From Linnemannia hyalina (taxonomy: Eukaryota; Mortierellomycota; Mortierellomycetes; Mortierellales; Mortierellaceae): a DNA stretch of 64,000 nucleotides. The translations under genes were made by a program, and so were the position numbers. The number at the start of each line of letters is the position of its first letter. Position 1 is the first letter of the stretch. A model generated the notes under the pieces. The model was given only the letters and a program-made list of their open reading frames with translations, was not told where the DNA came from and did not search any database. The stretch spans positions 558,001 through 622,000 of the forward strand of contig JAHRHY010000021.1 of the NCBI GenBank assembly GCA_019671135.1, written 5' to 3'. Shown in pieces: positions 1-11,078 of this stretch.

Positions 1-1060
1 GGACCACCTGTTCCTGAGAAATGCATCCTTGGTGTTCTAGAGTGAAGATGCAGGTCCAGTCGACCCAGCTCTTTACATGGCCCTCATAGGGTACGGGTTA
101 GCCAAAAGTAAAATAAGCTGACCATGTACACAGTCAATTCAATGTGAACCTCGAATCCTGTACTTTCCCGCAGGTAGCACGCATACACGATCGACGCATT
201 GACCCTACTCTTATTTGTCTTGCTACTTTGTTTACTGTAATCCTGACAGTGGCAGCGTCCAATCTATAATGTTCATTCGCTTCTTTCCTTTGTTTTTCCA
301 GAACTTTATTGTGGGCCTATCTGGCGCAGGACGTTCCTAAGACCTGAAGAACTTTTATTGAGCTTGCCAAACGAGGGTCCTACGACTATGCAATCTTCTT
401 CCAAGTGGCCAAGGTACTTTGAAGAAAAAGTGGTGAAAATGAGGAAAATTCACACCATCCCCTCAACGTTATGGCCGCCCAGAATATCATGGCTATCTGC
501 TCAACCAGGAACACCTAGGTTAACTGCAGCCACTTGCCAGTAATGATTCCATTCGTAGGAAAGCCAAACGCGATGATGGACCCAGCTCCAGCTCCAGCAA
601 CGCCGCGACCACCGCCACCGCCGTCATCTTTTCTACCGCCTCCTGAAGTGCCACCAGCGGAATGAAAGAACACGGCAAAAGGACAGCGACTACCACGAGA
701 GCGGATTGAGAGCGGCGTAAAATGGCGTTCAAGACTTAGGTTAGTTAAGCTCTGCATGTTCGCATGCATGCATTAGTGCTAGTAGAGGGCAGTGGGTGCT
801 ATGATGTGTCGCTTCGGTGACGTTATTTAGCGTCCATTGTCGACAAGCGCACCTTCACTAGTTCCTGCTCCTTTCTCCTTCTTGCTCCCCACCCTCTCCT
901 CCCCTTCACGTTCCTTCCTTCATACTCGCTTGCTCTATTGCTACCACATTATCGCACCCTCTTGTGACCACCCCATCACTGCTCTCATCATCCTCATCAT
1001 CCCCGTCATCCCCACCAAGCCTGTCACCCTCTTCATCTTTCCCCTCGATCTACCTTGGAT
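1..1060. other. No recognisable gene
   Basis: Six-frame reading of this stretch gives only short, low-complexity frames. I see no conserved motif, tRNA or repeat here. The last 200 bases are C/T-rich and probably lie just upstream of the F-box/LRR relic that follows. Confidence 0.4.
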
Positions 1061-2010
1061 TCGCTCAATCATTGCCAGCAATCCTGGCCTCAAAGACCTT
1101 ACATCCTGTGTGGGTGTGAGTCTGGATTGGAAGGACTCATTTCCACCAGCTCTCTACAAGTCCATCGTTTTGTCGGAACATGGCCTCAGCATGGAATCCA
1201 TCGAGAGAAACATTAAGAACCTGAAGGTAAGGTTCAGGGCTGTTTATACGAAAACCAATCCTCGACATCTCCACAAAACAAAGTACTTTCGAGCATCCTG
1301 ACCAATTCGAGTCTGGTCATTTTTATCTTGAGCAGCAACTCGATCGGAGACAGCGGAGTCCAGGGCGCTGTCTGAGGCACTCAAGGCCAACTCGACGATG
1401 ATACAACGGAACTCAGGCCTTATTTAGGGGGTTTCAAATTTTGGCATGCCCACATTCAAATCGAAGCGTATTTCGAAATGGCTCATTTCCTTGACCGCGC
1501 ATTTGGCTACACGCCGTCGAATGTCAAGGTTTGCAACCCCCTATTGGCCGAGGCACTCAAGACGAACTCGACGCTGATCACATTGATCTTGTGGGACAAC
1601 TGGATCGAAGACGATGGAGCTAAGGGAATGGCTGAGGCACTCGCGATCAACTCGACGCTGGAAACGTTGTACTTGGGCGACGGCTTGATCGAAGACAATG
1701 GAACTCGGGCGTTGGGTCGGGCACTCATGACCAATGCAGCTCTGATCTTTCTAAACTTGAACAAAAACATGATCGGAGACAAAGGAACTAAAGCATTGGC
1801 AAGGGCACTCAGGAAAAACTCGATCCTGACAACCTTGAGGTTGAAGAACAACTCGATCGGTGACAAAGGAGCTGAAGCGCTGGCTGAGGCACTTAGGATA
1901 AACTCAGCTTTGGTCAATTTAGACTTGAGTAGACTCTATTGGGGACTACGGAGCTCAAGCGCTGGCTGAGACACGCGAGACCAACGCGACGGTGCACATT
2001 TTAAGCTGAT
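1060..2010 (+). pseudogene. F-box/leucine-rich-repeat protein relic (RNase-inhibitor type LRR)
   Basis: The 3' part (about 1530-1960) encodes five consecutive 28-residue leucine-rich repeats of the ribonuclease-inhibitor/NLRC type, with the pattern NSTL..L.L..N.I.D.GAK.LAEAL. The 5' part (about 1090-1230) resembles the degenerate F-box start seen in fungal F-box/LRR proteins (SFPPALYKSIVLSEHG). Between them, at about 1280-1400, another repeat (LTNSSLVIFILSSNSIGDSG) is interrupted by a TGA and continues in a different frame. The last repeat runs into a stop after a frame change near 1940. A plausible donor (GTAAGG) lies at 1227, so part of the disorder could be splicing, but no splice path I can see restores one frame. 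In intact relatives such repeats mediate protein-protein recognition. I call it a decayed copy of a multigene family. Confidence 0.6.
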
Positions 2011-2430
2011 GCCGCCTCAGTACAAAAAACGGCATTAATATCTACATCTCTCCAATTCTCAGTAAACTTGTATATTATTCCTATATCCACCAGTGATTGA
2101 AATAAATGTTGTATCTTTAGTCAACCATGAGTGATTTGCACAGTTTTGCACCCATTATTCTTCCTTGCGGGTCTCTATCTTTCTTTTATTATTAGCCGTG
2201 ACTTCAGGAACAAATAAAAGGGGGACTCTAGGCGATTTGTAGCTCTCTATCTACTTGCTAGAAAAGGTCGGGTCGGGTGGGACATCTAGAGTCCATGGAG
2301 TTGTCGAATAATAGGCTTTATCCGTCATTACATTCGGCAACGCTAACCGTTATTCTTCCTTGTCAGGGACTCTATCTGTGGATCCAGAGTTGGGGAAGAA
2401 TGGCTGTGTCGAGGTTGTTTGTTAGGAATC
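2011..2430. other. No recognisable gene
   Basis: A/T-rich spacer between the LRR relic and the retroelement relic. I see no conserved frame and no clear repeat. Confidence 0.4.
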
Positions 2431-2439
2431 GCGGGATCC

Positions 2440-3340
2440 TGTAGAACGCTTCGACAATGGCTGGGGATGACCGACTGCCGTGTGTGACAACGTCGTTCAA
2501 TAGGATCCCCTTCTTTAGCGCGGCGGTAGTGCTCAAACACCCGGGTGCTCCCTTCTCTACTGCTTGTTGCCGTCAACGTTCCAAGCTGAGAGCGACCACA
2601 TTGGGTTCCTCTCGAGGATGTATGGACTGTTCCCGGAGCTGGCAAGACTTGGTTCCTCGGGATCCGTAGAGGCTTGTCGACCGACATGGCTGTGATTGTA
2701 GGGTACCAGAGCGCGCTCGTCCAGAATGGAGTGATGACCGTTGCCTTGACCTTGTCCTGCTTGTTCTTCTGGAGGATCCTACTGATTAGAGACCACAGTG
2801 GTCACGCGCAGACTCTGTTCATGTTGGACCAGCAGCTATTGAACGCGTCCTGGCCTCAGACGGTTTCCGCTTCCATGAGATATATGGAGGAACTTTGGAG
2901 TTCGTTGCTGTTGCGAATAGGTCGATATGGTGGTGACCCCATGTTGACTCGAGGTTTTGGAAGAAAGACTTGTCGATCGATCACTCCAGCTGCGTTGTCA
3001 TCCTCCTGGACGGTGCATCTGCTGGATTGAACTGTGAAGGAATTTATGTCGTCTTGAGTCCTGTGACCGTCACCATGCAGTGGTGCCATATCCTAATCGT
3101 CAGGTCAGGTAGTGGTTGAGCCCTCGTCCCGCCGAATTTGTTGAGCTGGGCGATGATCGTCATGTTGTCGCAGGTAACATGAATTGTCTTTCCGATCTCC
3201 TGAATAAGGCGAAGGGTCGTGTGAGCGTCGATATCGACATCGGGGCCGTGGGATTGGGTGCATAGAGATTTTGGGAGAGCGTTCTGGCCGTGAGGAAGGA
3301 AGATAGAGATCAACAGGCCGGCTAGAGTTCCCCATTTTCA
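2440..3340 (-). mobile_element. DIRS-like retrotransposon relic (RNase H and downstream part of pol)
   Basis: Read on the minus strand, pieces of a DIRS/tyrosine-recombinase retrotransposon polyprotein appear in the right order but in different frames. First comes an RNase H segment (CDNMTIIAQLNKFGGTRAQ, about 3190-3100). Then PSQFNPADAPSRR, then WGHHHIDLFATATNSKVPPY (about 2960-2890), then VITPFWTSALWYP (about 2740-2700), then PLWSLSAWN (about 2610). These match the family order RNase H, 'WGPHTVDLFA' box, 'PLWPSQPW' box. Frames change several times and stops interrupt the reading, including a TGA shortly before the WGHHH box where the family usually has tryptophan. Reverse transcriptase and recombinase are not recognisable, so this is a truncated dead copy. 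The assignment rests on motif recall. A Ty3-like origin is the main alternative. Confidence 0.65.
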
Positions 3341-5754
3341 TTTTCAATTTTTTCGGAAGTCACGGTTCATAATAAAAGAGGATACACATATGATTTTTCA
3401 TATCAAAATCATGTCTTGCCTTCATTTGCCTTGATGGCAGCTTGTATTCGGGTTTACTTCGAATCGAATTGTGGCAGACCTCCATTGGCGTCTCCTCTTC
3501 TCAGATCTCGCTCAGTCGATTCCACAGGTCAATATTGCCTTCAGGAATGAACCCACACTCGCAAAGCTTGTTTCTAAGTGTTGCCACAAATGCTCTATAG
3601 GACAGAGGTATGAAAAATTGAAAGGCTATGTGAGTAGTCTTCCTTTTGCTGTTGCGCCCTAGCCTCGGGTCCACCCAGTCCCCAAGCCTCATACTTGACA
3701 ATCTCAAAATCGACCTCGAATTCAGACTGTCGAGCGCCTCCTACACTCATGTACACGTTGCCGCCTGCGAAATTATGTCTGTAGTTGCTATCGCGGGTTG
3801 TTTTCCATGTAGAGCATCTAGCTCTAGGATTCCTGCCCACTCAAACTGACGCCTGACTTTTTGAGAAAGTGGATGTGGTACTGGTTTTTGAGTACCGATG
3901 ATGAGTGTCTGAGTCCTAATGATGAGATTCTGAGTCCTCATGATTCTCCGCTATCAATTGTTGGACTGGTACGCGTTGTTCGACCACCCGGCATTGACGG
4001 TGCTGTAGGTGGTGCGCTCTCTGTAGTCCATCCTGTGCTTGGTGACTTCTTCAAGGAAAGACCTCAAAACACGGCGAGAGTTCGAAAAGAGCAAACGAGT
4101 CGTTACCCCCATCCTGATTTGAACACCTCCCAGGTCTCAGTCACTTAGGCGCCTAGGATCATCCCCTCCTTTCGAGCCTTCTTTGGCGTGGCTTTGGTCG
4201 GGCTAGTCTCGGTGTCGTTCCCTTGAGCGTTTGGTGCTGCCTCTGCTTAAGGTTCATCCACGATGGCGATGAGAATGCCTCCTGCAGAAAGTGGTATGGT
4301 AGAGGTGCGCCCCGCCAGTTTATCAAATGAAAACCAGAGACCGCTCGACTCCCATAGCAAGCTGTAGCCCTCGAAAGTTTCGCCTAACGAACTAACAGGA
4401 CCGTAGATGGACCAGCGAACAAAGTGGACAAAAAGCTAGAAGAGAAGACAACCAAGGTACGGGACTCGGGAGAAACCAGGGAGGCATCCCGTCTAGATGT
4501 GCGCATACAGATCCCGGAGTTGTACCGGAGAACACGCCCCGGTCAAAGAACCATGTCCGCAGTGTATCTCTTACGGACTTCCGCATCACCGACGAGGGGA
4601 CTATTCCATGCTGGGGCCATGTTCCGACAAAACGACGGACTTGTAGAGAGCTGATGTAAAATGAACCCTTTCAATCCTGACTCACACGCTTTGAGGCCAA
4701 AATTGCTGCAATTATGGAGCGAAGCTCAGGCAGATCGAAGGGATATGTCTGGAACATCGTTGTCAGAAAAATGAAGAGGGTTTACAGGCTTGACGGGGAT
4801 GATGAGGGCAATGATGATGTAGTCACAGGAGGGGTTTTTAATGTAATAGCAATAGATCAAGCGAGTAAGAACGAAGGAACAAGAAAGCAAGAAGGACAAG
4901 GGAGAAAGAAGAAGGCTAGGAAAAGATGCCGTTTTACTTGTACAGGGAGTGAGGGTATTTAACTAGTGGAGGCGTAGTTAACAAAGGGTGCAGTCAGTCT
5001 GACCGAATTACGTTCAGGCCAGGGGAAAGAGGAGAGCAATTTGGGAAGGCTTGGCTCTGCGGCAAAGAGGCTATGCTTTCTCTCCCCTTCCTTTTGTCTT
5101 TCTATCATTCTGTCCGTTCAGCCATTTCGAGGTGCATACCTAATTTCGCAAGCGAATCTACAAGGAGAATGGAAGCACGATAAATTTAGGTGAATCGAAA
5201 AAAGGGGGAGCAGCGGATGGATCATCTGTCTGTGTGGAGGGCTTTTTTCATTTATATTTGTGAGGGAAAGGTAGGGGAGAGTGAACAAACTGTCCTGCGT
5301 GCAGTGATGATAGCCAAGAATAACAACAACGAGCGAATGATGATTAAAAAGGAGGCCTTGAGGTCCATGGCACTTGTTGTTTACGTTGTCTGTTGTGTAT
5401 ATCACGGTAGAAGGTGTAAAGAGGGAGTTGAAATAGGGGTCATGCATGCACATCACGCTCTATTCGGAGTGGGTATTTTGTGGGCACGGGTGACATTCGA
5501 CATTGAGGAGACACACACAGGAACACGCTTCTTCTTCTCTCTACTCATCCTTGCCTTGGCAAACATCATCCATGCCCTCTCCCTTCTAAAATATCCTTTC
5601 TTCCCTTTTGCCTTCTTTTTTCGTTCTTACTTCCTTCCCCACTTTCTTTGCCTCCATCCTTACCCTTCTCTTCCATCTGTTTCGCCACTTCTCGCCTCTA
5701 CACACAGACCACATAAACCTCACTCCCACTATCAAACAATAAGGAACAAAGAAC
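3341..5754. other. Spacer with no confident gene
   Basis: Short frames on the minus strand at 3501-3840 look somewhat protein-like and might be further retroelement debris, but I cannot name a domain. From about 4700 onward the plus strand becomes purine-rich, then C/T-rich at 5530-5750, which looks like the promoter and 5' UTR of the gene starting at 5755. No tRNA or rRNA was seen. Confidence 0.4.
3890..3947. repeat. Short tandem repeat, 21-nt unit, about 2.7 copies
   Basis: Units begin at 3890, 3911 and 3932. Each starts with GAGT and contains a near-copy of CCTAATGATGAG. The unit length is a multiple of three, but no gene is recognisable around it. Confidence 0.6.
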
Positions 5755-8665
5755 ATGCTCAAAAAGTTCGGCCTCCAATCATCATCCAACAAAGATCTCG
5801 ACCCCCCACCCCGCCTTTCCTCCCCTCACATCAACTCCTCTTCCGCCTCCTCTGCTCCAACATCCCCTCTCCGCACCAGCAACCAAGAAAAAAAGAAACC
5901 CGCCAAAAAGACCCTCCGAGCAGCATCCAACGACTCCATGGACTCCCTCTCCCACGCACCCCGTCCTCACCTCCCCAGCACCGTCTACAACCCCAACCCC
6001 TTCCCTCTAGACCCTGCACAACCTGATGGTGTTAGTCGGTTTAATGCGTTCACGGCCAAGCACACGAGGAAGGAGATCAGGGAGGTAGAGACGATGGATT
6101 TGGATATTGAAGTTGAGGAAACCAAGGGGTTTGTTTCTGGGCGGAGTCGGCAGAGTATCGAGTTGGAGAGGGGTATGAGGAGCGAGTATGTCAGGGAGGT
6201 CGACATGGAGGAGAATGAGTATGAAGTGTCGAGGAGGACGAATAAGACGGCAATGTCCAAGTTTGGGGCTGGACTGAAGGATGCTTTGGCCAAGACCGGA
6301 CTCGGCAAGACTCAGGACAAAGAGCGTGCACTAGCAACGTCGACCAAGGAGACTGTAGCTAGTGCCAATAAGCCAGAGGAGGTCGATGCAGTATTGCTGC
6401 ATCATCTTCAGATCCAACAACAGCAGCAGGAATTGCATATCCGTCAGCAGGAACAGCACTACCACCAACAGCAACAGTATACGCAGGAGCAGGATGTTGT
6501 CTCGTCTTCGAGGGGTCAGCGCGGTCGACCGAAGGAACGTCAGCGTACTCGAAATGGACCTGTTCATCGCCAGGGAAAGCCTGGACACAGTGGTGCAGGT
6601 GGACGGGGATTGAGAGTCAGGGACGAGGAGGATTCAGGGTCGTCCAGTTATCACAAGGAAAGGGAGAGTCGTAACGCCGTTATTGACCGTCGAGCCCGCC
6701 TTCATTCGCTATCGCCTCCTCCCGCACCTGGTCAGGAACATCGTGGTTCTACTACTTATTGGTTAAATGGTCGTGAGGGATCTCATCCAGACGACCAGGA
6801 GCAGATGAGCCCGTTCCTCCCACAGACTTCGTCCCACCATCAACATCACTCGCGCTCACAGCAACAGCAACAACAGCAGTACGAGAGGTCACGCGCGCTT
6901 AGTCAAGCAAGCGACTCGGACAATGGAGAATACTCGCGGCATGCCAACAGAGATGGTCGTCGTCGGCAGTCTCGCGAACGCAACAACAACGAGGCGGACA
7001 GGATGCGACGAGACCTAGCAGGCCAACGCCAACAGTCGGCACTCCATCAGGTCACCAATGCCGCCTCTACCGACAGGATATCCTCTGAGCTGGGCGAGGA
7101 AGAGAGGCTCTCTTCCCGCGATGGCCGTCATCGTTCGCCCCAGAGACCCGTCCCAGATCGACTGAGCAGGGCCAAGGAATGGGTGGCAGGCCACAGCAAG
7201 AACAACAGCATTGCGACACCAGCACCCGTCATGGACAGAGAAGCTGCACTGGCGTCCCTCCCAGGAGCCTTCCCCTCCCGATCCCCCCACCGTCGGTCCA
7301 TAGATTCTTTTGACGACTTTGCCGTCATCACCCCACCACGAGGCAGCTATTTCATCAATGCCGGACGCGGGGGTGGAGGGTACGATCCTCGGGAACGGGT
7401 TGCGATGGTGGACCAGATGCGGATGCAGGACTTGCAGAGGAGTGGGTATAGACAAAACATATCGGCCGTGGAAGATGATGGACGGTACTGGAATCGGCAG
7501 CTGGAAGGGTACGAGCAGCGGGATCGGTATCGTCAGAGTCGTGTCGATTATGAGTATGAGGGAGGTGGTGGACAAGGTGGTCCATATTATGGGTATGCGC
7601 CTGGAGGACCAGATGATCTAGATGATGAGACGGAATCGACTTTAGCACCTGGGTCTGCAGTTGGTGGTGTTAGTAAGGCGAGGGTTGCTGGGTTCGAGAA
7701 GTCGTCAGATGCGAGCAAAAAGTTGGGCCCTGATGGACGGACACCGGTACTGCCTGTCCCGGGAGTGGATGAAGAGGGTCAGGAGTTGAAAGCAAGGGTT
7801 CCCAATAAGAGACGTTTGATCCTGCGACTCATCAGTCTCTCGTCCAGCATCCTCGTCCTCGTCCTCCTCATCGCCGCGTCACCCGTACGTCTCCTACTCA
7901 TTTTATTTCAATGCAAGAAGTAATGTGTAACATATATCTAACTTACCTTCCTACACTATTCCAATAGGTCTCGAAAGCATCATCCCCATTTTCAACACAA
8001 GCAGGACTGGCCTTCCACTACGTGGTCGGTATTATCTCAACACTGGTCAGTATCGCATTCGTCTTCAACTACTTCAGCCGCCGTCTCCGTCGTCAGGAGA
8101 AAATGAAGCGCTTCCTTCTTTTCGGCCTCGACATTCTCATGTCACTCCTCTGGCTCATCGACGTCTTCATCTGTATCTCGAAATTCCCCTGTGGCGTCGG
8201 AGAACTCAACGGGTGGTAGGTTTTTTTCTTCTTTTTCTTCTTTCTTGTTGCCTACGGCCCACTGTTGAAGGCAGTAGCAATTGACATCGTTTTCTCTAAC
8301 CACCTCATGTTCTACTTCTTCGGGCCTGCAGGTGCGATATGTATAACTCAAGCATCTTCCTATCAGTAATCGCACTCCTCAGCTTCCTCGCCGCATTCAT
8401 TTGGGACATCTGGGGCTCCTTCGACCATTCAGATTCCAAGGTCTTCGGAAATGGACCCTGGATTAAGCCGCCACCACCTGGGTTTGATCGCAAGCCGTTG
8501 GCGAAGCAGGGTGCTGGTCCTGGTCGACAGCAAGGGCAACAGATCCAGATGCAGGGGCAGGGGGGTGTGCCGCCTGGCGCATATCCAGGTCAGGGGATGG
8601 GGCAGGTGCCTGGACAGGGTGGTGCGCCGCTCAAGAAGCCTAAAAATAGTAAAGCCCTGTGGTAG
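5755..8665 (+). CDS. MARVEL-like four-pass membrane protein with a long disordered N-terminus
   Basis: Three exons: 5755-7884, 7968-8215, 8332-8665 (903 aa). Donors GTACGT and GTAGGT and acceptors ATAG and GCAG join frames cleanly, and the second junction completes a Trp codon before CDMYNSS. Residues 1 to about 690 are polar, charged and low-complexity (Q runs near 220-245 and 370, many R/S/E), with no known domain. The C-terminal ~200 residues hold four hydrophobic segments: after the RRLILRL stretch, then HYVVGIISTLVSIAFVFNY, then LLFGLDILMSLLWLIDVFIC, then IFLSVIALLSFLAAFIWDI. Short loops and the paired cysteines before segment 4 fit MARVEL-type proteins, which act at membrane subdomains. 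A Gly/Gln/Pro-rich tail follows. The start is the first ATG of the long frame after a C/T-rich leader. The MARVEL call rests on topology and loop pattern. The N-terminus could be a cytoplasmic scaffold. Confidence 0.72.
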
Positions 8666-9238
8666 AGAGAGTGTGTGCCTAGTACACTATGTGTGCCTGC
8701 ATGGCACCTTTAGAAAACTCGCGCACGTATCCAATAACAACTACATGTTTTGGTTCTTTCTTCTGGGACCATTTGGATATGAGACTATGTAGGATGGTAG
8801 GCATACTTCTTATCGTTATGTCATACATTCATTTTTTTGTGTAACCTTAATGACGTCCCTCATATTTCTTATTTTCAAGAAACATGCTTGCCCTGCATCT
8901 CGTCATTGTTTTCATTGTGAATGCCCTGAACGAAGGCTACGCCCTTAAACCCCATGAAGTCCAATTTTGTTAGTAGAAGAAGCTCGTCATGCTTAAAAAA
9001 GACGTTATTTGTTTGTTTGATATTGGCTTTGGTATCGATAAGCATTTTCTTTTGAGCCCTATGACCGACCAAAGTGCAGAATGTAAACAATGTCATCACC
9101 ATCATTTCAAGCACGACGCGTCTCGGTGGGTATAAAATGGTCGTTCCCTTCCCTCTAATTTTTCATTTCTTAACAAACTCAACAGCTCATATCAACAGCA
9201 ACCCTCTCCTTTTTTCCCACCCCAAGAACCTCATAGCC
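8666..9238. other. Intergenic spacer (3' UTR and promoter)
   Basis: Holds the 3' flank of the MARVEL-like gene and the promoter of the small basic protein gene. I see no coding signal on either strand. Confidence 0.5.
9131..9140 (+). promoter_or_regulatory. TATA box of the small basic protein gene
   Basis: GGGTATAAAATGG lies 108 bases upstream of the ATG at 9239, with a C/T-rich stretch between. A clear consensus TATA box like this is unusual among the genes of this window and suggests inducible expression. Confidence 0.55.
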
Positions 9239-9631
9239 ATGACCCTCACATTCGGATCCTCAACCCCTCAAAAGAAGCCAAGCTTCATGTCCCGAATCTT
9301 CTCCACCTCCTCGACTTCCCACTCCAAGCCAAAGCGTACCTTCCTCTCCGGTTCTTCCTCCAGCTCGTCTTCCTCAAGCTCTTCCAACTCCCCGCGGAAG
9401 AACAAGAAGACCCCCTTCATGAGCCGCTTCAGTCGCACACCAGAACCTACAACCATGGACAAAGTCCAGGCGAAACTGAACCCATCCTCGGACGCGACGC
9501 CGGTGGCAATTGCAGCAAAGAAGAAGAGGGCCAAGGAGATCAAGGCCAAGAAGGAGGCCAAGGCCGAGGCGGAGCGGAACCGGAAGAGACAGAAGAAGGC
9601 TGGTTCCGGTTCTTTCTTCTCGCGCCCTTGA
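9239..9631 (+). CDS. Small basic Ser/Lys-rich protein, function unknown
   Basis: Single exon, 130 aa. The N-terminal half is Ser/Thr-rich with a run of about a dozen serines near residues 38-50. It contains two similar short motifs, PSFMSRIFS near residue 15 and TPFMSRFSR near residue 62, that look like an internal duplication. The C-terminal third is a highly charged Ala/Lys/Glu/Arg segment predicted to form a helix, ending in GSGSFFSRP. There is no signal peptide, membrane segment or recognised domain. The ATG at 9239 is chosen because it follows a TATA box at 9131 and a CA-rich leader; an upstream in-frame ATG would lie almost on the TATA box. A polyadenylation signal follows at 9740. I do not recognise the family. 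Confidence 0.6.
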   Translation: MTLTFGSSTPQKKPSFMSRIFSTSSTSHSKPKRTFLSGSSSSSSSSSSSNSPRKNKKTPFMSRFSRTPEPTTMDKVQAKLNPSSDATPVAIAAKKKRAKEIKAKKEAKAEAERNRKRQKKAGSGSFFSRP

Positions 9632-9739
9632 AGGTCCAAAACCGTTGATCCTGGCACGTTCTCCTTCGCCAGTCCATTTCTTCTCTCTTTATCATTCTGT
9701 ACAAACATACCCACACTCTACTTTTTGATCCTGTACTGT

Positions 9740-9745
9740 AATAAA
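9740..9745 (+). terminator. Polyadenylation signal AATAAA
   Basis: AATAAA 109 bases downstream of the stop codon of the small basic protein gene. Confidence 0.5.
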
Positions 9746-10015
9746 ACCATATTTTCTCTTCAAAACATCTTGATGACCCTCGGTTGTGCTTTTTTTGATA
9801 ATGTTCTGCCATGTCGCATTGTACGATATCCTGAACATACTGAAACCATCCCTTCGCATGACACAATCCTGCCCTAAATCATGCTGACTGACCATACTGA
9901 CGTTTGTTGAGTGGGGGTTCTTTATAAAAATACAAAAATCGGAAGTGTTGATGTCCTGAATGGATGCGACATGTTGCCGTCCTTCCTGTGTGTTGCATCC
10001 GAGGGGTCGAGTTCT

Positions 10016-10828
10016 TTAATCCCGGCGCTCTGGTGGGGGTCCGCAAGGCTGCACCATTTTCTATTATGGAAATATAGTAGAAACCAGAAGAGTGGTGTTA
10101 GTCTCCGTACTACACATGGTATTTTCGATCCCGCATTATGCTTTCCGTATTCCCATTTTGTGCTTCCCAAGGACAAGGTGACATGTTATCAATAACTGAT
10201 ACCGCCTTTCAACCACATCCCGTTTTCTTGATTCCTTGCGCCGCACTCCATGATCCTTGCTGTATTTTGTCCCGTTGATGTCCTTGAAACGATGCTGGTA
10301 ATAAGGTCGCTTGGCTTTAGTAGGCAAGGAGTCGTACCTCGGTGATGTTGAACTTGACACGGGCAATACTCTCGTTCTCGGCAAGGGCAAAGTATGATAT
10401 CATGGGGTAATGGCCCACATACGATGCGTATGTGTCTCTTGTTTGGTTCACGCCCCACTCGCTAGAAAATTGATTTGGTAGAACAAGGAGAGGTGGTCAG
10501 TTTCATAGGTTTGCTTTGTTGACGGTGCAGTGTTTTTTTGTTGAATGTCCCGAGAGGGTGAAGAGAAGGGAGGGGGCTTACTATTTGCTGGTGTCGGCGT
10601 GTCCGGTTCCGACGTACTTGGACTGCAGGTGCTCGAGCTGACTGTTCAAGTTTGCGCGGTCCTATTTTGTTGTTGAAAAGTGGGTAATGATAAAATAGAG
10701 GTTTGTCCATGGTTAGTGAGGCATTCATCTCTATGACCTCTTGGGCAAAATCGGGTTTTCCATGACTTCCCGAGTGTCCATGGCTTCCAGTTGTTCGTCT
10801 TGTCGTCCCCGCTCTGTTCGCGTACCAT
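10016..10828 (-). CDS. SF3B5: Splicing factor 3B subunit 5 (SF3b10)
   Basis: Four exons on the minus strand: 10828-10826 (the ATG alone), 10661-10582, 10461-10338 and 10060-10016, giving about 84 aa, the usual family size. Conserved blocks are [20 protein letters not shown], then [20 protein letters not shown], then [20 protein letters not shown], then [14 protein letters not shown]. This is nearly the whole SF3B5 sequence as known from animals and yeasts. SF3B5 is a structural subunit of the U2 snRNP SF3b complex that supports branch-site recognition in the nucleus. The first exon is inferred: ATG directly followed by a GTACGC donor gives M-DRAN, close to the family start MTDRY. The last intron (10337-10061) separates a 15-codon final exon, easily missed by automatic prediction. 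The gene diverges from SLU7, another splicing factor, from a 250-bp promoter. Confidence 0.9.
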
Positions 10829-10914
10829 GGTCGTCTGTGGTCTTGGTTTGTGGTTGGAAGGTGAAGGATGTCAGACTGATCGTCTTTCACGCCTTCAACC
10901 AACCGACAAACCGA

Positions 10915-10924
10915 GTGACGTCAC
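10915..10924. promoter_or_regulatory. CRE/ATF palindrome in the SF3B5-SLU7 bidirectional promoter
   Basis: GTGACGTCAC, a perfect 10-bp palindrome holding the ATF/CREB core TGACGTCA, lies in the 250-bp gap between the start codons of SF3B5 (10828) and SLU7 (11079). In fungi this core is bound by Atf1/CREB-type bZIP factors. Its role here is inferred. Confidence 0.55.
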
Positions 10925-11078
10925 CTTAATTTTCTTGGGTAGTGGGGCGGTGAGACTTGGCTTTCTCTCCTTTTCTGATCGCACACACTTTTTTGACTTT
11001 GCCTTCCCAACAGACAGACATCACCAAACAACCCTACACATCAGTCAGCACACACAAAAGAAACACACACAGCACATC

